Shown here in pieces: positions 1 through 12,700 of a stretch of 64,000 bases of DNA. Below the pieces are notes generated by a model. That model searched no databases. It saw nothing but the letters and a program-made list of their open reading frames with translations, and had not been told where the DNA came from. Position 1 is the stretch's first letter, and each line of letters begins with the position of its first letter. The stretch spans positions 9,531,501-9,595,500 of the forward strand of contig CM076959.1 of NCBI GenBank assembly GCA_039566865.1, written 5' to 3'. The DNA comes from Aurelia coerulea. Lineage: Eukaryota; Cnidaria; Scyphozoa; Semaeostomeae; Ulmaridae. The position numbers and the translations under genes are program-made.

Positions 1-2042
1 TTGGGTCAATTCTGAATGAGGTGGGAAGTCTTTGTGACGGGGTATTGAATTTCGATCTTGGCATAACATATGCGTTGTTTACATCAAAAGTGCATTTTCC
101 ATCAGTAGGTGAGATTCTGAAGGAGACACTCTCAACATGAAGGGGCTCTCCTTCTTCTTTGATACTTCCAACGTGAACAGTTTGCTGTATTCCTGTGAGT
201 GACAATCTCTTTGCAAAATCTTCCTTGACCAGTGTTGCTTGACTGCCACTGTCCAGTAGTGCATGAGTCTTCAGTCGTCTACCATCCTTTGACTGCACTT
301 CGACTTCGACAATTTGCAAGAAAACCCGTTGTAACTTGGAAGTCATCATACCGACAATTGTTGAGTCGTCTGTGCCATATCCAGGTGAATTGACATTTCC
401 TTGCTTCGTTGCAACTCTAGTTTCACTGTTACTGTGTCCAGCTGAGTTTGACTTGTTCTTCGTGTGAGGGCTGCTACCTCTGTTCTGTTCACTGTGCTCA
501 TGAAGACTGCTGTGATGACGTTTGGAGCATTCTCTGCATGTGTATTGCGATGGGCAGGTCCTCGCCATATGATCTGAGTTTAGACAGTTGAAACATAACT
601 TCTTCTCCTTTACCAATTTCCTCCTCTCTGACACTGACTTTGCCGCGTATGAATTGCATCTGAAAATCTTGTGTTTGGCGGAGCATAATGGACAGAGCGA
701 AGGTGTTTCACTGCCTTTGGTCCTTCCATGGGTCTCCTTGACTTCTGTTGTCATCGTTGCCAAGGTCGTCAGTTTTGAACGTGAGTTTGGCTTGCTATTA
801 TGTGAAGGTCTTGAACTCCTTTGCGGTCGGTCTGACTGGATCGATGGCATGTATGGATCCATTGAAGCCAATCCTCTGTCCTGCAACCATTCTTCTAAAT
901 GCTGTAAATTTGGTTCTTCTTGTCTTCTAATTTTGAGGGAGTGTTCGCACCATCTCTCTTGCAATCGAAAGGGAAGACGTCGGACAGCCTGTCACAGGAC
1001 ATCTGTGCTGTATAGATCTGAAAAGTAGCACATTCGGCGCAGGGTAACAAGACAATCGTTTATGGTATAGTAATATTCACTCAAAGCCACTTGATCATCC
1101 TTTGCAATCTGCTTTCCCTTTGTCACCTTTGACAAATTCGCTTGTGCAACTCTTGATGGCTGGCCAAACAAGTACTTGAGGCGTTTCAATGCTCGAACAT
1201 AACCAAATTTGTCCCTTGAATATCCCATTACTGCTCGTCTTGCTTCTCCTTCCAAGTGTTGCAGAAGATACGACATTTTTTCTGTGTTTGACAGTTGTTC
1301 TTGAAGGTGAATCAGGTCTCTGAAATTAATGACAAAGTCGATCCAATCCTCTGGTGAGCCGTTGAAATGACTGATGTTCAATCGTGGTAGTCCCTGATGA
1401 GCTAGCAATCTCAATGTCATGTTTGCTGTGGACATGGTCGGATTCATCGTAGACTCAAAGTCGATATTGAGTTCATCTATCCATGCATCCACTGGCTTGT
1501 CTGTGTTCGTCAAAAACTGACTCAGTGAAGGTTTTCTGGTGGTCCTTTTCGTTGACTGATCTGTCAAAGAATCTTTCTGCACTGGTGTGGCTAGTGCTGG
1601 AAAATTGCAATTTTCATTGGCGCCAGAAGACTGTCTTGGAAACAGTGGTTGATCACTGTGAAACTGTGCAATCAATTCAGGCTGACTGTGAACACCAATG
1701 TCTGATAGCTGCGACACCACAGAGGAGTTTGGTCGGCCAAACTGTGTGTTGCCATGGTTCATTTGCAATTCAGATCGACTATGTGCACCTGTGTCTGGTG
1801 GTCGGGTCATCATGGACGTGTGAAGTCTACGCTGGGGTTGTGCTTCCTTGGGCAGACTAAATGAAGTATTTTCTGGGAAATTACCTTGCCATGAAGGCTG
1901 TGTTCTGCTCAGCTGTACTCTTTTGGGAATTGCACCAAATTCTGGCTGGCTGTTATATTGTGAATAGATCATTGGCAAGGCATGTTCAATAATGGCGTGT
2001 TGATCCATAAGTTGGGAAACTGATGGCACCAGGGGGGGGGGG

Positions 2043-3985
2043 TCTGAATGCATGACTGTCCGGATCTGGGATCATTGGCATCATTTTTCCACTGACGGTC
2101 TTCGACACCATCTGTCCGCCAAATGTATGACTGGCCGGGATCTGGGAAACAGATGACATGAGGGGGGCTCTGATTGCATAGCTGTCCGGGTCTGGGATCT
2201 TTGACATCATATGTCTGCTATCTGCATATCTGTCCGGATCTGGGATCTTCGACACCATATGTCCACCAACTGCTTGACTGGCCGGGATCTGGGAAACAGA
2301 TGACATGAGGGGGGCTCTGACTGCATGGCTGTCCGGATCTGGGATCTTTGACACCATATGTCCGCCAAATGCATGACTGGCCGGGATCTGGGAAACAGAT
2401 GACATGAGGGGGGCTCTGACTGCATGGCTGTCCAGATCTGGGATCTTTGACACCATATGTCCGCCAACTGCATGACTGGCCGGGATCTGGGAAACAGATG
2501 ACACGAGGGGAACTCTGACTGCATGGCTGTCCGGATCTGGGATCATTGACACCATATGTCCGCCAACTGCATGACTGGCCGGGATCTGGGAAAAAGATGA
2601 CATGAGGGGGGCTCTGACTGCATGGCTGTCCGGATCTGGGATCTTCGACACCATATGTCCACCATCTGCATGACTGGCTGGGATCTGGGAAACAGATGGC
2701 ATGAGGGGGGCTCTGACTGCATGGCTGTCCGGATCTGGGATCATTGGCACCATTTTTCCACTGACGGTCTTCGACACCATCTGTCCGCCAAATGTATGAC
2801 TGGCCGGGATCTGGGAAACAGATGACATGAGGGGGGCTCTGACTGCATAGCTGTCCGGATCTGGGATCTTCGACACCATATGTCCGCTAAATGCATGACT
2901 GACCGGGATCTGGGAAACAGATGACATGAGGGGGGAACTGACTGCATGGCTGTCCGGATCTGGGATCATTGACACCATATGTCCGCCAACTGCATGACTG
3001 GCCGGGATCTGGGAAACAGATGACATGAGGGGGGCTCTGACTGCATGGCTGTCCGGATCTGGGATCTTCGACACCATATGTCCGCCAAATGCATGACTGG
3101 CCGGGATCTGGGAAACAGATGACATGAGGGGGGCTCTGACTGCATGGCTGTCCGGATCTGGGATCTTTGACATCATATGTCTGCTATCTGCTTATCTGTC
3201 CGGATCTGGGATCTTCGACACCATATGTCCGCCAAATGCATGACTGGCCGGGATCTGGGAAACAGATGACATGAGAGGGGCTCTGACTGCATGGCTGTCC
3301 GGATCTGGGATCTTTGACATCATATGTCTGCTATCTGCTTATCTGTCCGGATCTGGGATCTTCGACACCATATGTCCGCCAAATGCATGACTGGCCGGGA
3401 TCTGGGAAACAGATGACATGAGGGGGGAACTAACTGCATGGCTGTCCGGATCTGGGATCATTGACACCATATGTCCGCCAACTGCATGACTGGCCGGGAT
3501 CTGGGAAACAGATGACATGAGGGGGGAACTGACTGCATGGCTGTCCGGATCTGGGATCATTGACACCATATGTCCGCCAACTGCATGACTGGCCAGGATC
3601 TGGGAAACAGATGACATGAGGGGGGCTCTGACTGCATGGCTGTCCAGATCTGGGAGCTTCGACACCATATGTCCGCCAAATGCATGACTGGCCGGGATCT
3701 GGGAAACAGATGACATGAGGGGGGAACTAACTGCATGACTGTCCGGATCTGGGATCATTGACACCATATGTCCGCCAAATGCATGACTGGCCGGGATCTG
3801 GGAAACAGATGACATGAGGGGGGCTCTGACTGCATGGCTGTCCGGATCTGGGTTCTTTGACACCATATGTCCTCCAACTGCATGACTGGCCGAGATCTGG
3901 GAAACAGATGACATGAGGGGGGAACTGACTGCATGGCTGTCCGGATCTGGGATCTTTGACACCATATGTCCGCTGTCTCCATGCC
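2043..3985 (-). repeat. 99-bp coding minisatellite inside the gag gene (33-residue repeat)
   Basis: Roughly 20 tandem units of 99 bp (for example, the same phase recurs at 2292 and 2391). Read on the minus strand each encodes 33 residues with a core of MVSKIPDPDSHA followed by PLMSSVSQIPASHA. Because 99 is divisible by three, copy-number change keeps the gag frame. A longer variant unit contains KTVSGKM; another contains RYADSRHM and is the one that acquired the TAA stops. The array lies between the gag N-terminal part and the DUF1759-like core. I know of no gag domain with this repeat; its role, if any, is unknown. Confidence 0.93.
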
Positions 3986-4385
3986 TGTTCTGCTCCTGTG
4001 AAGCTGAGGTCGCCATAAGCGTACTGAATGAATACTTGTCTGTATGCTGAAAAGACTGAAAAGACGAATTTGATGGGAAACAGTCAAATGAATATTGATA
4101 TAAATTCATACCATTCGCTTCCCAATTCTCTGTCTCAGAAGTTTCAAGTGAGGAATTGGATCCTGCACAGCTGACATCTGATGCATCAGCTTTATCTGAA
4201 GGGGTATCAAGGGCTCTTTCCTGGAGGTATTCTTCTGCAAGTGCCTGACATGTATCCACTGTGAGTCCAAGATCTTCAATCCAATCGTCGCTGTAATCTT
4301 CATTTTCTGGGTCCAACTGCTCCAAATATTCCTCATGCGCCAGCGTTGCTGCAGTGAAAACACGCCTCAAATCTCTCACATGACA

Positions 4386-5249
4386 GGCAAAATAAGCTTA
4401 GTTTGAACACGAAAAAAACAGAATACATGGTTGTTGGTCACAAAAGACAAACTAGCCGTATCCAAGGTCCAATAGAAGTAAACATAAATGGAGGACCAAT
4501 CAAACGAGTTAAAAAAGTTAAATATCTTAGAGTTACAGTGGACGAAAACCTTACATGGAACGAGCAATATAAAAATCTCAAAGGCAAAATTAAAAGTGCC
4601 CTTTCGTCCCTGCGGAAACTAAAGAACATATTACCGCAATCAAAATTGGATCAGGTGTACAAGGCACTGCTTGAGAGTCATCTGAGATACTGTGATGAAC
4701 TATGGGGCAATTTGTCAAACACAAAGCTTGATCATCTTCAGCGTCTACAAACTAGAGCACGATCGCTAATAGAAGGCTCTAGATTAAAGGATGGGTGGAG
4801 TTGCAACTGGCTTTCAGTCTTAAACTTAATCAAATTTGACAGGGCCGTGATGATTTACAAAATAATGAATGGTCTCTGCCCGGACAACTTAAGAGGGAGG
4901 CTTGTTACCAGATCTCAATTATCTAACCATCGAACGAGAAATCAGTTAGATCTGGACACCCCAAGACAGAACCTAGAATTCTCCAAAAGCAGTTTTTTCT
5001 ACTCTGGTGCTAAAACGTGGAATGAAATCCCATTAGAAATCAGAATGAGTTCCACAATTAGCACATTCAAAAGGAAACTGAAGGAATTCCTAAACAATTA
5101 GCATCCTTCCCGAAGCACGATCCCTAGGAAGATCAGCAAATCTGTATTATTTTATTTGTAAATAGATGTTTATTTTGTATAGGAATAGTTCTTTTATAGC
5201 TGGTAGGGGTTTTGTGTTTAAATATGATAAAATGAAAATGAAATGAAGT
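4386..5249 (+). mobile_element. 5'-truncated LINE (CR1/L2-type) inserted in the gag gene
   Basis: An open frame from about 4391 to the TAA at 5101 encodes the thumb and C-terminal part of a non-LTR reverse transcriptase: NKLSLNTKKTEYM at the start, KYLRVTVDENLTW, then a typical end ETWNEIP-like KTWNEIPLEIR and FKRKLKEFL. A ~145-bp 3' UTR follows and ends in ATGAA-type tail repeats around 5230-5247. Fingers, palm and endonuclease are missing (5' truncation). Both flanks are parts of the BEL/Pao gag gene read on the minus strand, and the gag frame can be resumed across the insertion, so this LINE came later. No long target duplication is visible; at most 2-4 bp are shared. Confidence 0.85.
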
Positions 5250-5421
5250 TGACTTGGGTTCTGCTCCCTCGCATACTGATGAGCTCTTCAATTTGATGAA
5301 TTCGTTTTCCAATCGCTTTCTGCTTCGACAGTCTTCGATGATTTGCACGAAACGATCGCTTCACTCGATCTTCGTCATCCACTGCCTTGGGTTTCCGAGG
5401 TCTGAGTTCGTAGGGCAACAT

Positions 5422-6647
5422 TGTGCGTGAACCTCTGCTTCTTTCTTCCCGCGAATCTACTTCAAAAAGTCAATTCGCAAATGATGCAAAGGTACAGACC
5501 TAGTCATTAGACTTAAACTTAAGACCATAAGTAGAATTTTTGTTGCTGCACAAAATAGTTTGGAGACACAAACAACAACAAAGGTTAAGATACAAAAACT
5601 TGCATAATGCGACATTAACAACAACAAAGTGAATCATGAAACAAAGTCAATAATCAGTCAGATTGTTTATTCTCACGTCTCTTTCCTTGCCACCTCATCG
5701 GTTTCTTTGCTTTGCTCATCGCGTCGATTTTACTTGTGAAGGTCTCTGCCTCTCATCGCATTTTCCTCTTGCAATCCAATTTATAGTAAAAGGTAGGAAG
5801 CCTGGCGATTCTCGTTATTTCGATGTTTCTTGTTCCCTTGAGGTTCCCTGTTGGTCCCATCTCACTGTCTGATTCTGTCCCATCTATTGAACTTGTTTAC
5901 CATTATGTTTCTTGTTCCCTTGAGGTTTCCTGTTTGTCCCATCCCACTGTCTGATTCTGTCCCATCTACTAAACTTGTTTACCATTACGGAAAAACAGTG
6001 GAATCGCTCTTGGACCATTCCCTGGAGGCATCTTACTATTTTGCTGGTGCACTATTCCTTTGGGAGCGACCCGTAGCTTGGTCTCTCCTAGCAGCAACAG
6101 CAACAGTCAATCGTGTTTCCATCATCATATTAGGCTCTTTATTTCCATATTTTGGGTTCCTGTTTTGGGTCTTCCGTGCCTTTTTTATGTTGATATCCTC
6201 TAACTGTAAGCATTTTCTTCCCTGATTCACGCTAATCTGTGTTGCAAACTTCTAATGTACATCATTTATGTGCAGCCTCAATCCCCTATAAATCGAATTG
6301 TTCAGGCCGTTTACATTGTACTGGTGCAACTTTGCATATATAACAAAAAGGTATCTGATCAGCCATGCATTAACGCTGTTGCTACTAATCCGTAGCACTT
6401 TGGTCCCTCTTTCTTTGGACCAATTTGTTCTTGAGAATTGTAAACGCTCTTGAACCGTGAAATTTTTGCAACTGATCAAAACTGTACCGTTGCATTGCAA
6501 GTGTAGTCTTTGACATTTCTAACATTTCACATTATTGATACCATTTTAATGATTATTCAACGGTAAGATGGCACTAATTTCTCTGCCTTGCCAAACCAAA
6601 TTCAAACCTACATGCCTGGTTATCATTGTTGTTTAATATTCTTTCAG
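5422..6647. other. Intergenic or intronic stretch with an 82-bp tandem duplication
   Basis: No gene recognised. An 82-bp unit beginning ATGTTTCTTGTTCCC is tandemly duplicated at 5823-5904 and 5905-5986 with a few differences. This is where the 5' LTR of the BEL/Pao element would be expected, but no TG...CA-bounded repeat can be proved without its partner. The first COMMD9 exons were looked for here and not found. Confidence 0.5.
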
Positions 6648-6732
6648 ATGTTAGTGGAGCTATCACAGCTGATGAAGATTGCATTATTTGGAAGTATGAC
6701 AGACCCAAGAGAAGTGCATGGCATATTTCCAG
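6648..6732 (+). CDS. COMMD9: COMMD9 exon (first one in the window)
   Basis: Acceptor TTCTTTCAG ends at 6647; donor G|GTGAAT begins at 6733. The 85 nt read in phase 0 as MLVELSQLMKIALFG... ending GIFP plus one base. The first ATG is probably an internal methionine, since the family has about 60 residues before this point. It encodes the end of the helical N-terminal domain. Confidence 0.88.
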
Positions 6733-9700
6733 GTGAATATTCTTTGTTTCCAGGTGCAAGATGACAAATATATGATTGGTGTGATCTAATCTTTCACATA
6801 GATATCCATAAATTAGAGGGGACGTCAAACATTACTGTGGCGTTGAAATACTGTGTTTGAAATCCAGAGAAACTACTTACTACAGGATGACTCAAAAAAT
6901 TTCCCCCTGTTTCAAAATCACCACAGCAAACGTAGTCACGCTATGATAATCAAACTTGGATTTTTCTGATAGCTTAAAGATTGTAGTATTTTCTTTGTTT
7001 TTTTGGTAATTTTATAAAAACCTGTCTCGTGGCAAATGCGAAAGTTTCAGAAAGTCATTTTTGCAGAACAGTCAGAACATGGCCAAAAACGTGTGATAAA
7101 AAGAAGTTTGAAACAAGAGAAATGCATTAGTTTTACTTGTTTTAATTATCCTCACAATTAAAGAAACGATTTTGTACAATGAATGAGTTACTAATTCTCA
7201 AAAGCGTTTCCATCTGCACCAATACACCTGCATCGTGAGATCATTGCATCGAAGCTATTCTGTATCATTTCCACTTGGATCGCATGGCAAGCTCTGATTA
7301 CTGCACGCTGCAGGTCATCTGAATTTCGAGGCTGCTTTTCTGTCGTTATATCCCAATTCTTCTGTTTGACTGTGGTGTAGCCAGGGTCCTACTTTTGGGG
7401 GGGGGCAAGATGCGAGCGAAGCGAGCAAAGATGGGGGTCCGGGGGCTTGCCCCCGAAAAAATTTGTTAGGGGCCACGCCCTTTAGAATGCCGGGAATACC
7501 CTCTTTTAGACAAAGCCACCCAGAATTGAATAAAAGGGCCAAGTTAATTAAAGTTGCCGATGAAAATTTAGCTACTTGGAGTTGCCTACTCCCAGGACAA
7601 AAACAAGAATATGCATGAACAAAACAAGCAGATGAAATAGGTTCATTAAAACTTTCAATGCCACTTTAAAATGCAACCAATGACAGCTTCCCCTCTTGTT
7701 TTAGTCTTATTTGAATTCTAACCAAAATTTTGTAGTTTTGAAACTCTAATGTTATTGCTAACATCAGAATACCCATGTCATGCGTGGCAGATTGATTGGA
7801 ACACTTTTGATTGATCCATCGAGGGCCCACGAAGAATGCTAAGGGTTTGGGCCCATAAGAAGGTTTTATACCATCGTTTGCCAATGCAGCGGCGTGGCTA
7901 GGATAAATAAAGTGGGGGGCATCACGATGAAGGGATCTGGGGGCGAAGCCCCCAGGAAAATTTTTGGGGCCACGCCCTTTACTTTGGCTTTGAATGCAGC
8001 TCCTAATATCATGCTTGCCTTTAGCGAAAAGAAACCTTGATCGTTTTGCAACAGTTATCCTATGAGTCAGAGCACGAGGAAACTTTTGAAGAAAAACCCT
8101 TTACTTTGGCTTAGAATGCATCTCCCAATATCATGCTTATGCTTGCCTTTAGCGACAAAGAAACCTTGATCGTTTTGTGACGGTTATTGCAAGAATCAGA
8201 ACATGAGGAAAATTTTTGAAAAAAGATTCTTTACTTTGGCTTAGAATGCGTCTCCCAATATCATACTTGCCAGCGCCAAGATTTGACATTTATCGGAAAA
8301 TTCTTTCCCAACCTATACCCAGCTATTTTCTCTTCGGTTTTAGATGAAATTTTTGAGAAGCACACATTGACTTTCATGGCATTTTCGAAAAGAGGGGCAC
8401 TGTCGATAAAAATTAAGGAATGCGTAAGTAAATGCTAGATGCAATTGGGAGTATAGAAATCGCGATGAAGTAGACCCGAAGTAGACAAGTGGCAGCATAT
8501 TGCCAAATACAAAAAGTGTAAATACACATAGAAGTGCGAGCGAAGCGAACAGAAATTTCTTAGAAGCACTTAATTTGATTTATATTCTTTCCCAAATAGA
8601 TGCAATACACATACACAGTTAAGGTAACTCTGCTTTCCGCTCTAGTGCACAGCGAGATGCCGTTTCGCAAAACCACTTTCCTCAGAAAAAATTTAATTTC
8701 TCCAATATTATTCGGCCTATCGAAAAGCGGTAAAAAGGATGTTGTTCTGTATAATCTGGGCAATCGAAAGATGTATAAATCGCAATGTTTCCGTCAACCC
8801 TGGTTTCGCAAATCCCAGTTCAAATCTTTTTGCTAATTTCAGAAAAGTGGATTTACCTCCAAAACTACTCGAAAAAGTTTCGATTTTTTTTCGCTCCATC
8901 TTTAGCTAGGTAGTTGATCTACAACTTTGCCAAGTCTGATTGAAAAAGCTAGGCTAGATTTCCTGCAATCAAATTTACATTTCTGTTTACTTTTCGACAT
9001 CGAAGGGGAAAAACGTTGGTCAAGAGTTTAGCCCATGCAGAACGATTTGAACGGGCGTAGAATTTTTTTGCAAAAAATTTGGTTCTTGATCTAATATCTA
9101 CGCTCATTGTGGACTCTAAAAGAAGTTTATAATTTGTGAATGCTTTTGAATGCTTACGAAAGTCTCAAGAGACACCCAAAGCATGGTGTCGTGAAGTTGC
9201 TGGTAACAGTCAGTAACTTTTAATCAATAGATGCAAATGTTACTTTTACAAGCGCACTAAGGATTTCTTTTGAGACCTGCGTATGGTATTCCCAAAAGAT
9301 GACGTTCATTTGTTTGCCAATGGAAAAATTTCTGAAAGTTATTTCAAGCCTGAGCTTTAGCATGCGTGCTTCATAGCATGGCAATCTGTTGACCAAGGTT
9401 TCTCCATTTCGCTGTCGAAAAGTAAACAGAAATATGAAATTCGATTGCAGGAAATCTAGCCTAGCTTTTTCAATCAGACTTTGCAAAGTTGTAGATCAAC
9501 TACCTAGCTAAAGATGGAATGAAAAAAAATCGAACATTTTTCGAGTAGTTTTGGAGATAAATCCACTTTTCTGAAATTAGCAAAAAGATCTGAACTAGGA
9601 TTTGCGAAACCAGGGTTGACGAAAACATTGCGATTTATACATCTTTCGATTGCCCAGATTATACAGAACAACATCCTTGTTACCGCTTTTCGATAGGCCG

Positions 9701-12700
9701 AATAATATTGGAGAAATTAACTGTTTTCTGAGGAGAGTGGTTTTGCGAAACGACATCTTGCTGTGCACTAGAGCGGAAAGCAGAGTTACCTTAAAGGGGC
9801 GCCTAAGTCGGGTTCATTGATTCTAATAAAGCTGCAATGCCTGGACGTGATAACAAGCCACGCGGTAGTAAGATGTTGTACGAGACATACTATGATAGAT
9901 GTTTGGAATTGCGAGCGAAGCGAACAAAAATTTTTGCTATTCTTCTTGACTTACATGATGCGAAGATGCTTTTTATTAGTTAAAGGATTGACTTCCTTTT
10001 CCCCTTTTGACATTCACAAACAGCGCTGTGACAACTGTTGGAGGTAAATACAACTTACTCCCCCCCCCCTTCAGTTTCTCAGCGGATTTGGACGAATCAC
10101 GAAAACCACCTTTGGCGATGATTGGGGGGGCAGCCGCCCCCCTTGCCCCCCTGGCTACGCTAGTGCTTGAGGTGGCCCCATAGAAAGAAATCACAAATGG
10201 TCAAGTCAGGTGAACGAGGGACCGAGGGAAGTCTTCCCGCTTACTCATGATCCTCTCTGGAAACTGTCCCCTAAGGTGCTGTAGGCTGCGTTGCTGGATG
10301 GGTTGGGCACCATCTTTTTGCCACGAGGTAGAATCCCTTTTTATGCCTTCCAATGAAGATCCCGCCGTATTACATGACAACGGACAATTCTGAGCTATTC
10401 TCTTCTATTTAGATTTCCTTGAAACACATGTGGGCCAAAAATCACTCCAGATCCCATGAGCCAAACCCAAACCATAATCTGTCCTGCTCCTTTCTTAAAT
10501 TCACTGAAGTGGTCTGAAGGATGGATATATCCGTACTGAGAATATTCAGTTACTTTTTTTGTATTGATTTCTGCATTCAAACTGAATCTTTCCTCATCTG
10601 ATATCACTAAATTTTCCAAAAAAAATCGGTGTTAAAGCGAATAACCTGAGTTAAAAGATGAGATCTCACAGATTTATAAATAGCCTATTGTATTTGATAA
10701 TCCAGCGAGTGGCGGAAGAAAGCAAAGCTAAAGAAAACAATGGAGGTATTAGGTGTTTCTTTGTCCTATTTATAGACAAGCTCTATATATCTCAGGTCAT
10801 TCACTTTAATGTATGTTCGACTCTGTAAAGGAATTCTTGACAAAATCTCAAGCAAAGGGCAGGGCCCCATGGCTCAAGTTTCTGTCTCCTGATTAACACA
10901 TAGGCGTGAAAATTTTATGCATTTGCCTATTCTCAAAAAGGAAACTCGAGACAGGCCTAGACCATTCCGCCCTGAGTTTCGTTTCCCATCGCCTTGTAAA
11001 GCATTGCGGACTCTCTGGATATTCTCCGTTACCAAGGCGGCATGGGGTCTGCTGCTATTCCCCTTATTAAGATTATGGCATGTACCATGATCTTTAAACT
11101 TACGGTATGTTCGTAGAATGGTTCCCTAACAGGAGGATGCACATCAGGTCTGTGAGCTGGCTAACGTCGTAAAACCTCAGTGGCGGTATTCACTCGAATA
11201 GCCATTTCAATGCAGATCCAAACATTTACATGAATAAATGTTTGTTTTGCGTGTAGTACGTCGTTAGGCATACGAAAACAAGTAATTCTTATTTTAAAAT
11301 ACGCCAGTGTTCTATGAAAGTTATAAATGACAACATTTTGAGCTGAACTCTTCATCAAATCGAAACGCGTTGGTCATTGCTAAGACGTGGCAATTGCGAG
11401 AGAGAATGAAACAAAACTTGCCCGTTAATTATCCATATATAATTTATATTTGTAGCACTCTGGAGAGTAATTTTCATGCAATGAAAGCTATACTTTATTT
11501 TTCCTTCGTCCAAACCTTACAATGAAACAAACTTAGTGATTAAAAAACTCCAAGATTTTATCATGCGTTTTAGGCCTTGTTTCAACTGCTCCCAGTAACT
11601 TTCTGAAAGTTTTGAATTTGCCAAGAGACTCGTTTTTTGAAAATTACCAAAAACCAGAAACATTGCTACAGTCTCTAAGCGTTCGGAAAATTCAAATTTT
11701 GAAGAATATAGCACGAGTACTTTGCTGCAGTGAGTTTTCAAACAGGGGACATTGTTTTGAGTCACCCAGTACTGTGTAACGTATTGTGTAACTCTTGAAG
11801 GGTGTAAATATATCGATAAGAGCTCGAGTTTGCAGATAAATGTGACCGAACCAACCACAAGCCGTATACTTGTCACTGTAGACGAGGAGATTTCCCAGTT
11901 TTCCTACTCGTTGCCAAGGCTGGGAGAATTGGCTGTGCTATCCTCAGTCCCTTTCTCTAAATAGACCTTTTAGGTATTCTACAAAAGAGCCTGGATCGAG
12001 CGTTATTTTCATACATTTCGCGTGACTCGATCGAGTGGCGTTAGGGCTTCTATCAATATTGTGCACATTCGAAAATTCTACAAAATTTAGCAAAATATCC
12101 TTCGATTCTGATTCTTTTCAGAATGCCAAAAAGGTCTGTTGCGAAAAGTTCTATTGACCTTTAAATGCCAACAGAACTTCTGGGTGCACCAAATGAAAAG
12201 TTATGCACTTTTGACAGGCTACAATAAATCATACGCAATGGACCAATTTTGAAGACTTATGAGTTAATGTTTAGCTAAAATCGAGTATTAGATCCTGGGA
12301 TTTTTGTGAATTTCTTGATCTTCAGTTTCTTGAGTTATAAACGAGTTTCTTGCGATTGAACGTCTTGAAAACACTGAAAACGATTAAAAAACGAATATTT
12401 AATCTCCAAAGACTCGACATGAATGGACAAAGAGAACACTTCCTTTGTGGCCTACCGAATCTCTAAGATATGGAATAGTTCCTAATTCTCTGAAGTTTTT
12501 TCAATTTTCTAAATTTTGACGGAGATTTGTGTGAAACTGCTGCTGATTTACATTTAGGAAGCTTTTGCAAGAAAATAGTGCAGGATTTTGAAATTATTTG
12601 ACCATTCCATATTTACCATTCCATCGTTCCATTATTCCATTATTCCATATTTACTATTTCATCATTCCATCATGCTATTCTTTTATTCCATATTCCATGT

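Larger units (their letters stand above)
1..5421 (-). pseudogene. BEL/Pao-type LTR retrotransposon gag-protease gene, broken and interrupted
   Basis: The minus strand carries the 5' part of a BEL/Pao-type polyprotein. A basic, helical N-terminus starts with ATG at 5421. A DUF1759-like gag core follows at about 1000-1620 (motif LLQHLEGEARRAV). Then come a CPLC-x4-H-x4-C cluster (about 656-697), a CCHC zinc knuckle of spacing C-x2-C-x4-H-x4-C (554-595) and a retropepsin-like active site LLDSGSQ (about 239-259). The frame runs off the left edge, so reverse transcriptase and integrase would lie outside. Visible breaks are a LINE insertion (4386-5249), TAA stops at 3339-3341 and 3192-3194 inside a coding minisatellite, a frame change at a G11 run (2032-2042) and an in-frame TGA at 992-994. 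Order of domains and motifs fit the family well. No 5' LTR or primer-binding site was recognised to its right. It is a dead copy. Confidence 0.85.
7371..10165. mobile_element. G-rich, probably hAT-like non-autonomous element inserted in the mariner transposase
   Basis: Ends are inverted: left TGTGGTGTAGCCAGGG (7371 on), right read inward CACTAGCGTAGCCAGGGG ending at 10165. The left end is followed by G runs and by GCGAGCGAAGCGAG. A related left end, GGCGTGGCTAGGAT followed by G runs and GGGGCCACGCCCTTT, starts again at about 7885, so two related elements seem nested. No transposase was found. Inside are a ~125-bp tandem repeat and a large foldback. Target duplication could not be defined, so the hAT label is only a guess from the CGTAGCCAGG-type terminus. 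Confidence 0.55.
7191..11140 (-). pseudogene. Mariner-type transposase, fragmented
   Basis: Minus-strand pieces in order: an HTH part at about 11130-10860 (LRTYRKFKDHGTCHN, ALVTENIQRVRNAL); a catalytic part at about 10620-10160 with SDEERFSLNAE (first Asp), WQKDGAQP (second Asp) and, after a frameshift, RSPDLTICDFFLWGHLK (third Asp); then the C-terminus at 7370-7191 (VKQKNWDITTEKQPRNSDDL ... ending with TAG). The C-terminal piece is separated from the rest by a 2.8-kb inserted element. Several stops and frameshifts make it inactive. The DDE/D family identity is well supported by the three motifs; the exact subfamily is not resolved. Confidence 0.82.
6883..11769 (-). mobile_element. Mariner-superfamily DNA transposon, decayed and split by a later insertion
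   Basis: Terminal inverted repeats of about 32 bp: the left end reads CAGGATGACTCAAAAAATTT from 6883, the right end read inward CAGGGTGACTC-like (CTGGGTGACTCAAAACAAT) ending at 11769. Both sides are flanked by TA (6881-6882; 11770-11771), the target site of IS630-Tc1-mariner elements. A broken transposase lies inside on the minus strand. A second element (7371-10165) interrupts it; without that insert the unit would be about 2.1 kb. It sits in a COMMD9 intron. Confidence 0.8.

Noticed and set aside
588..1860. Plus-strand open frames of 125-146 codons
   Set aside because: Antisense shadows of the gag-protease frame, which has the conserved motifs.
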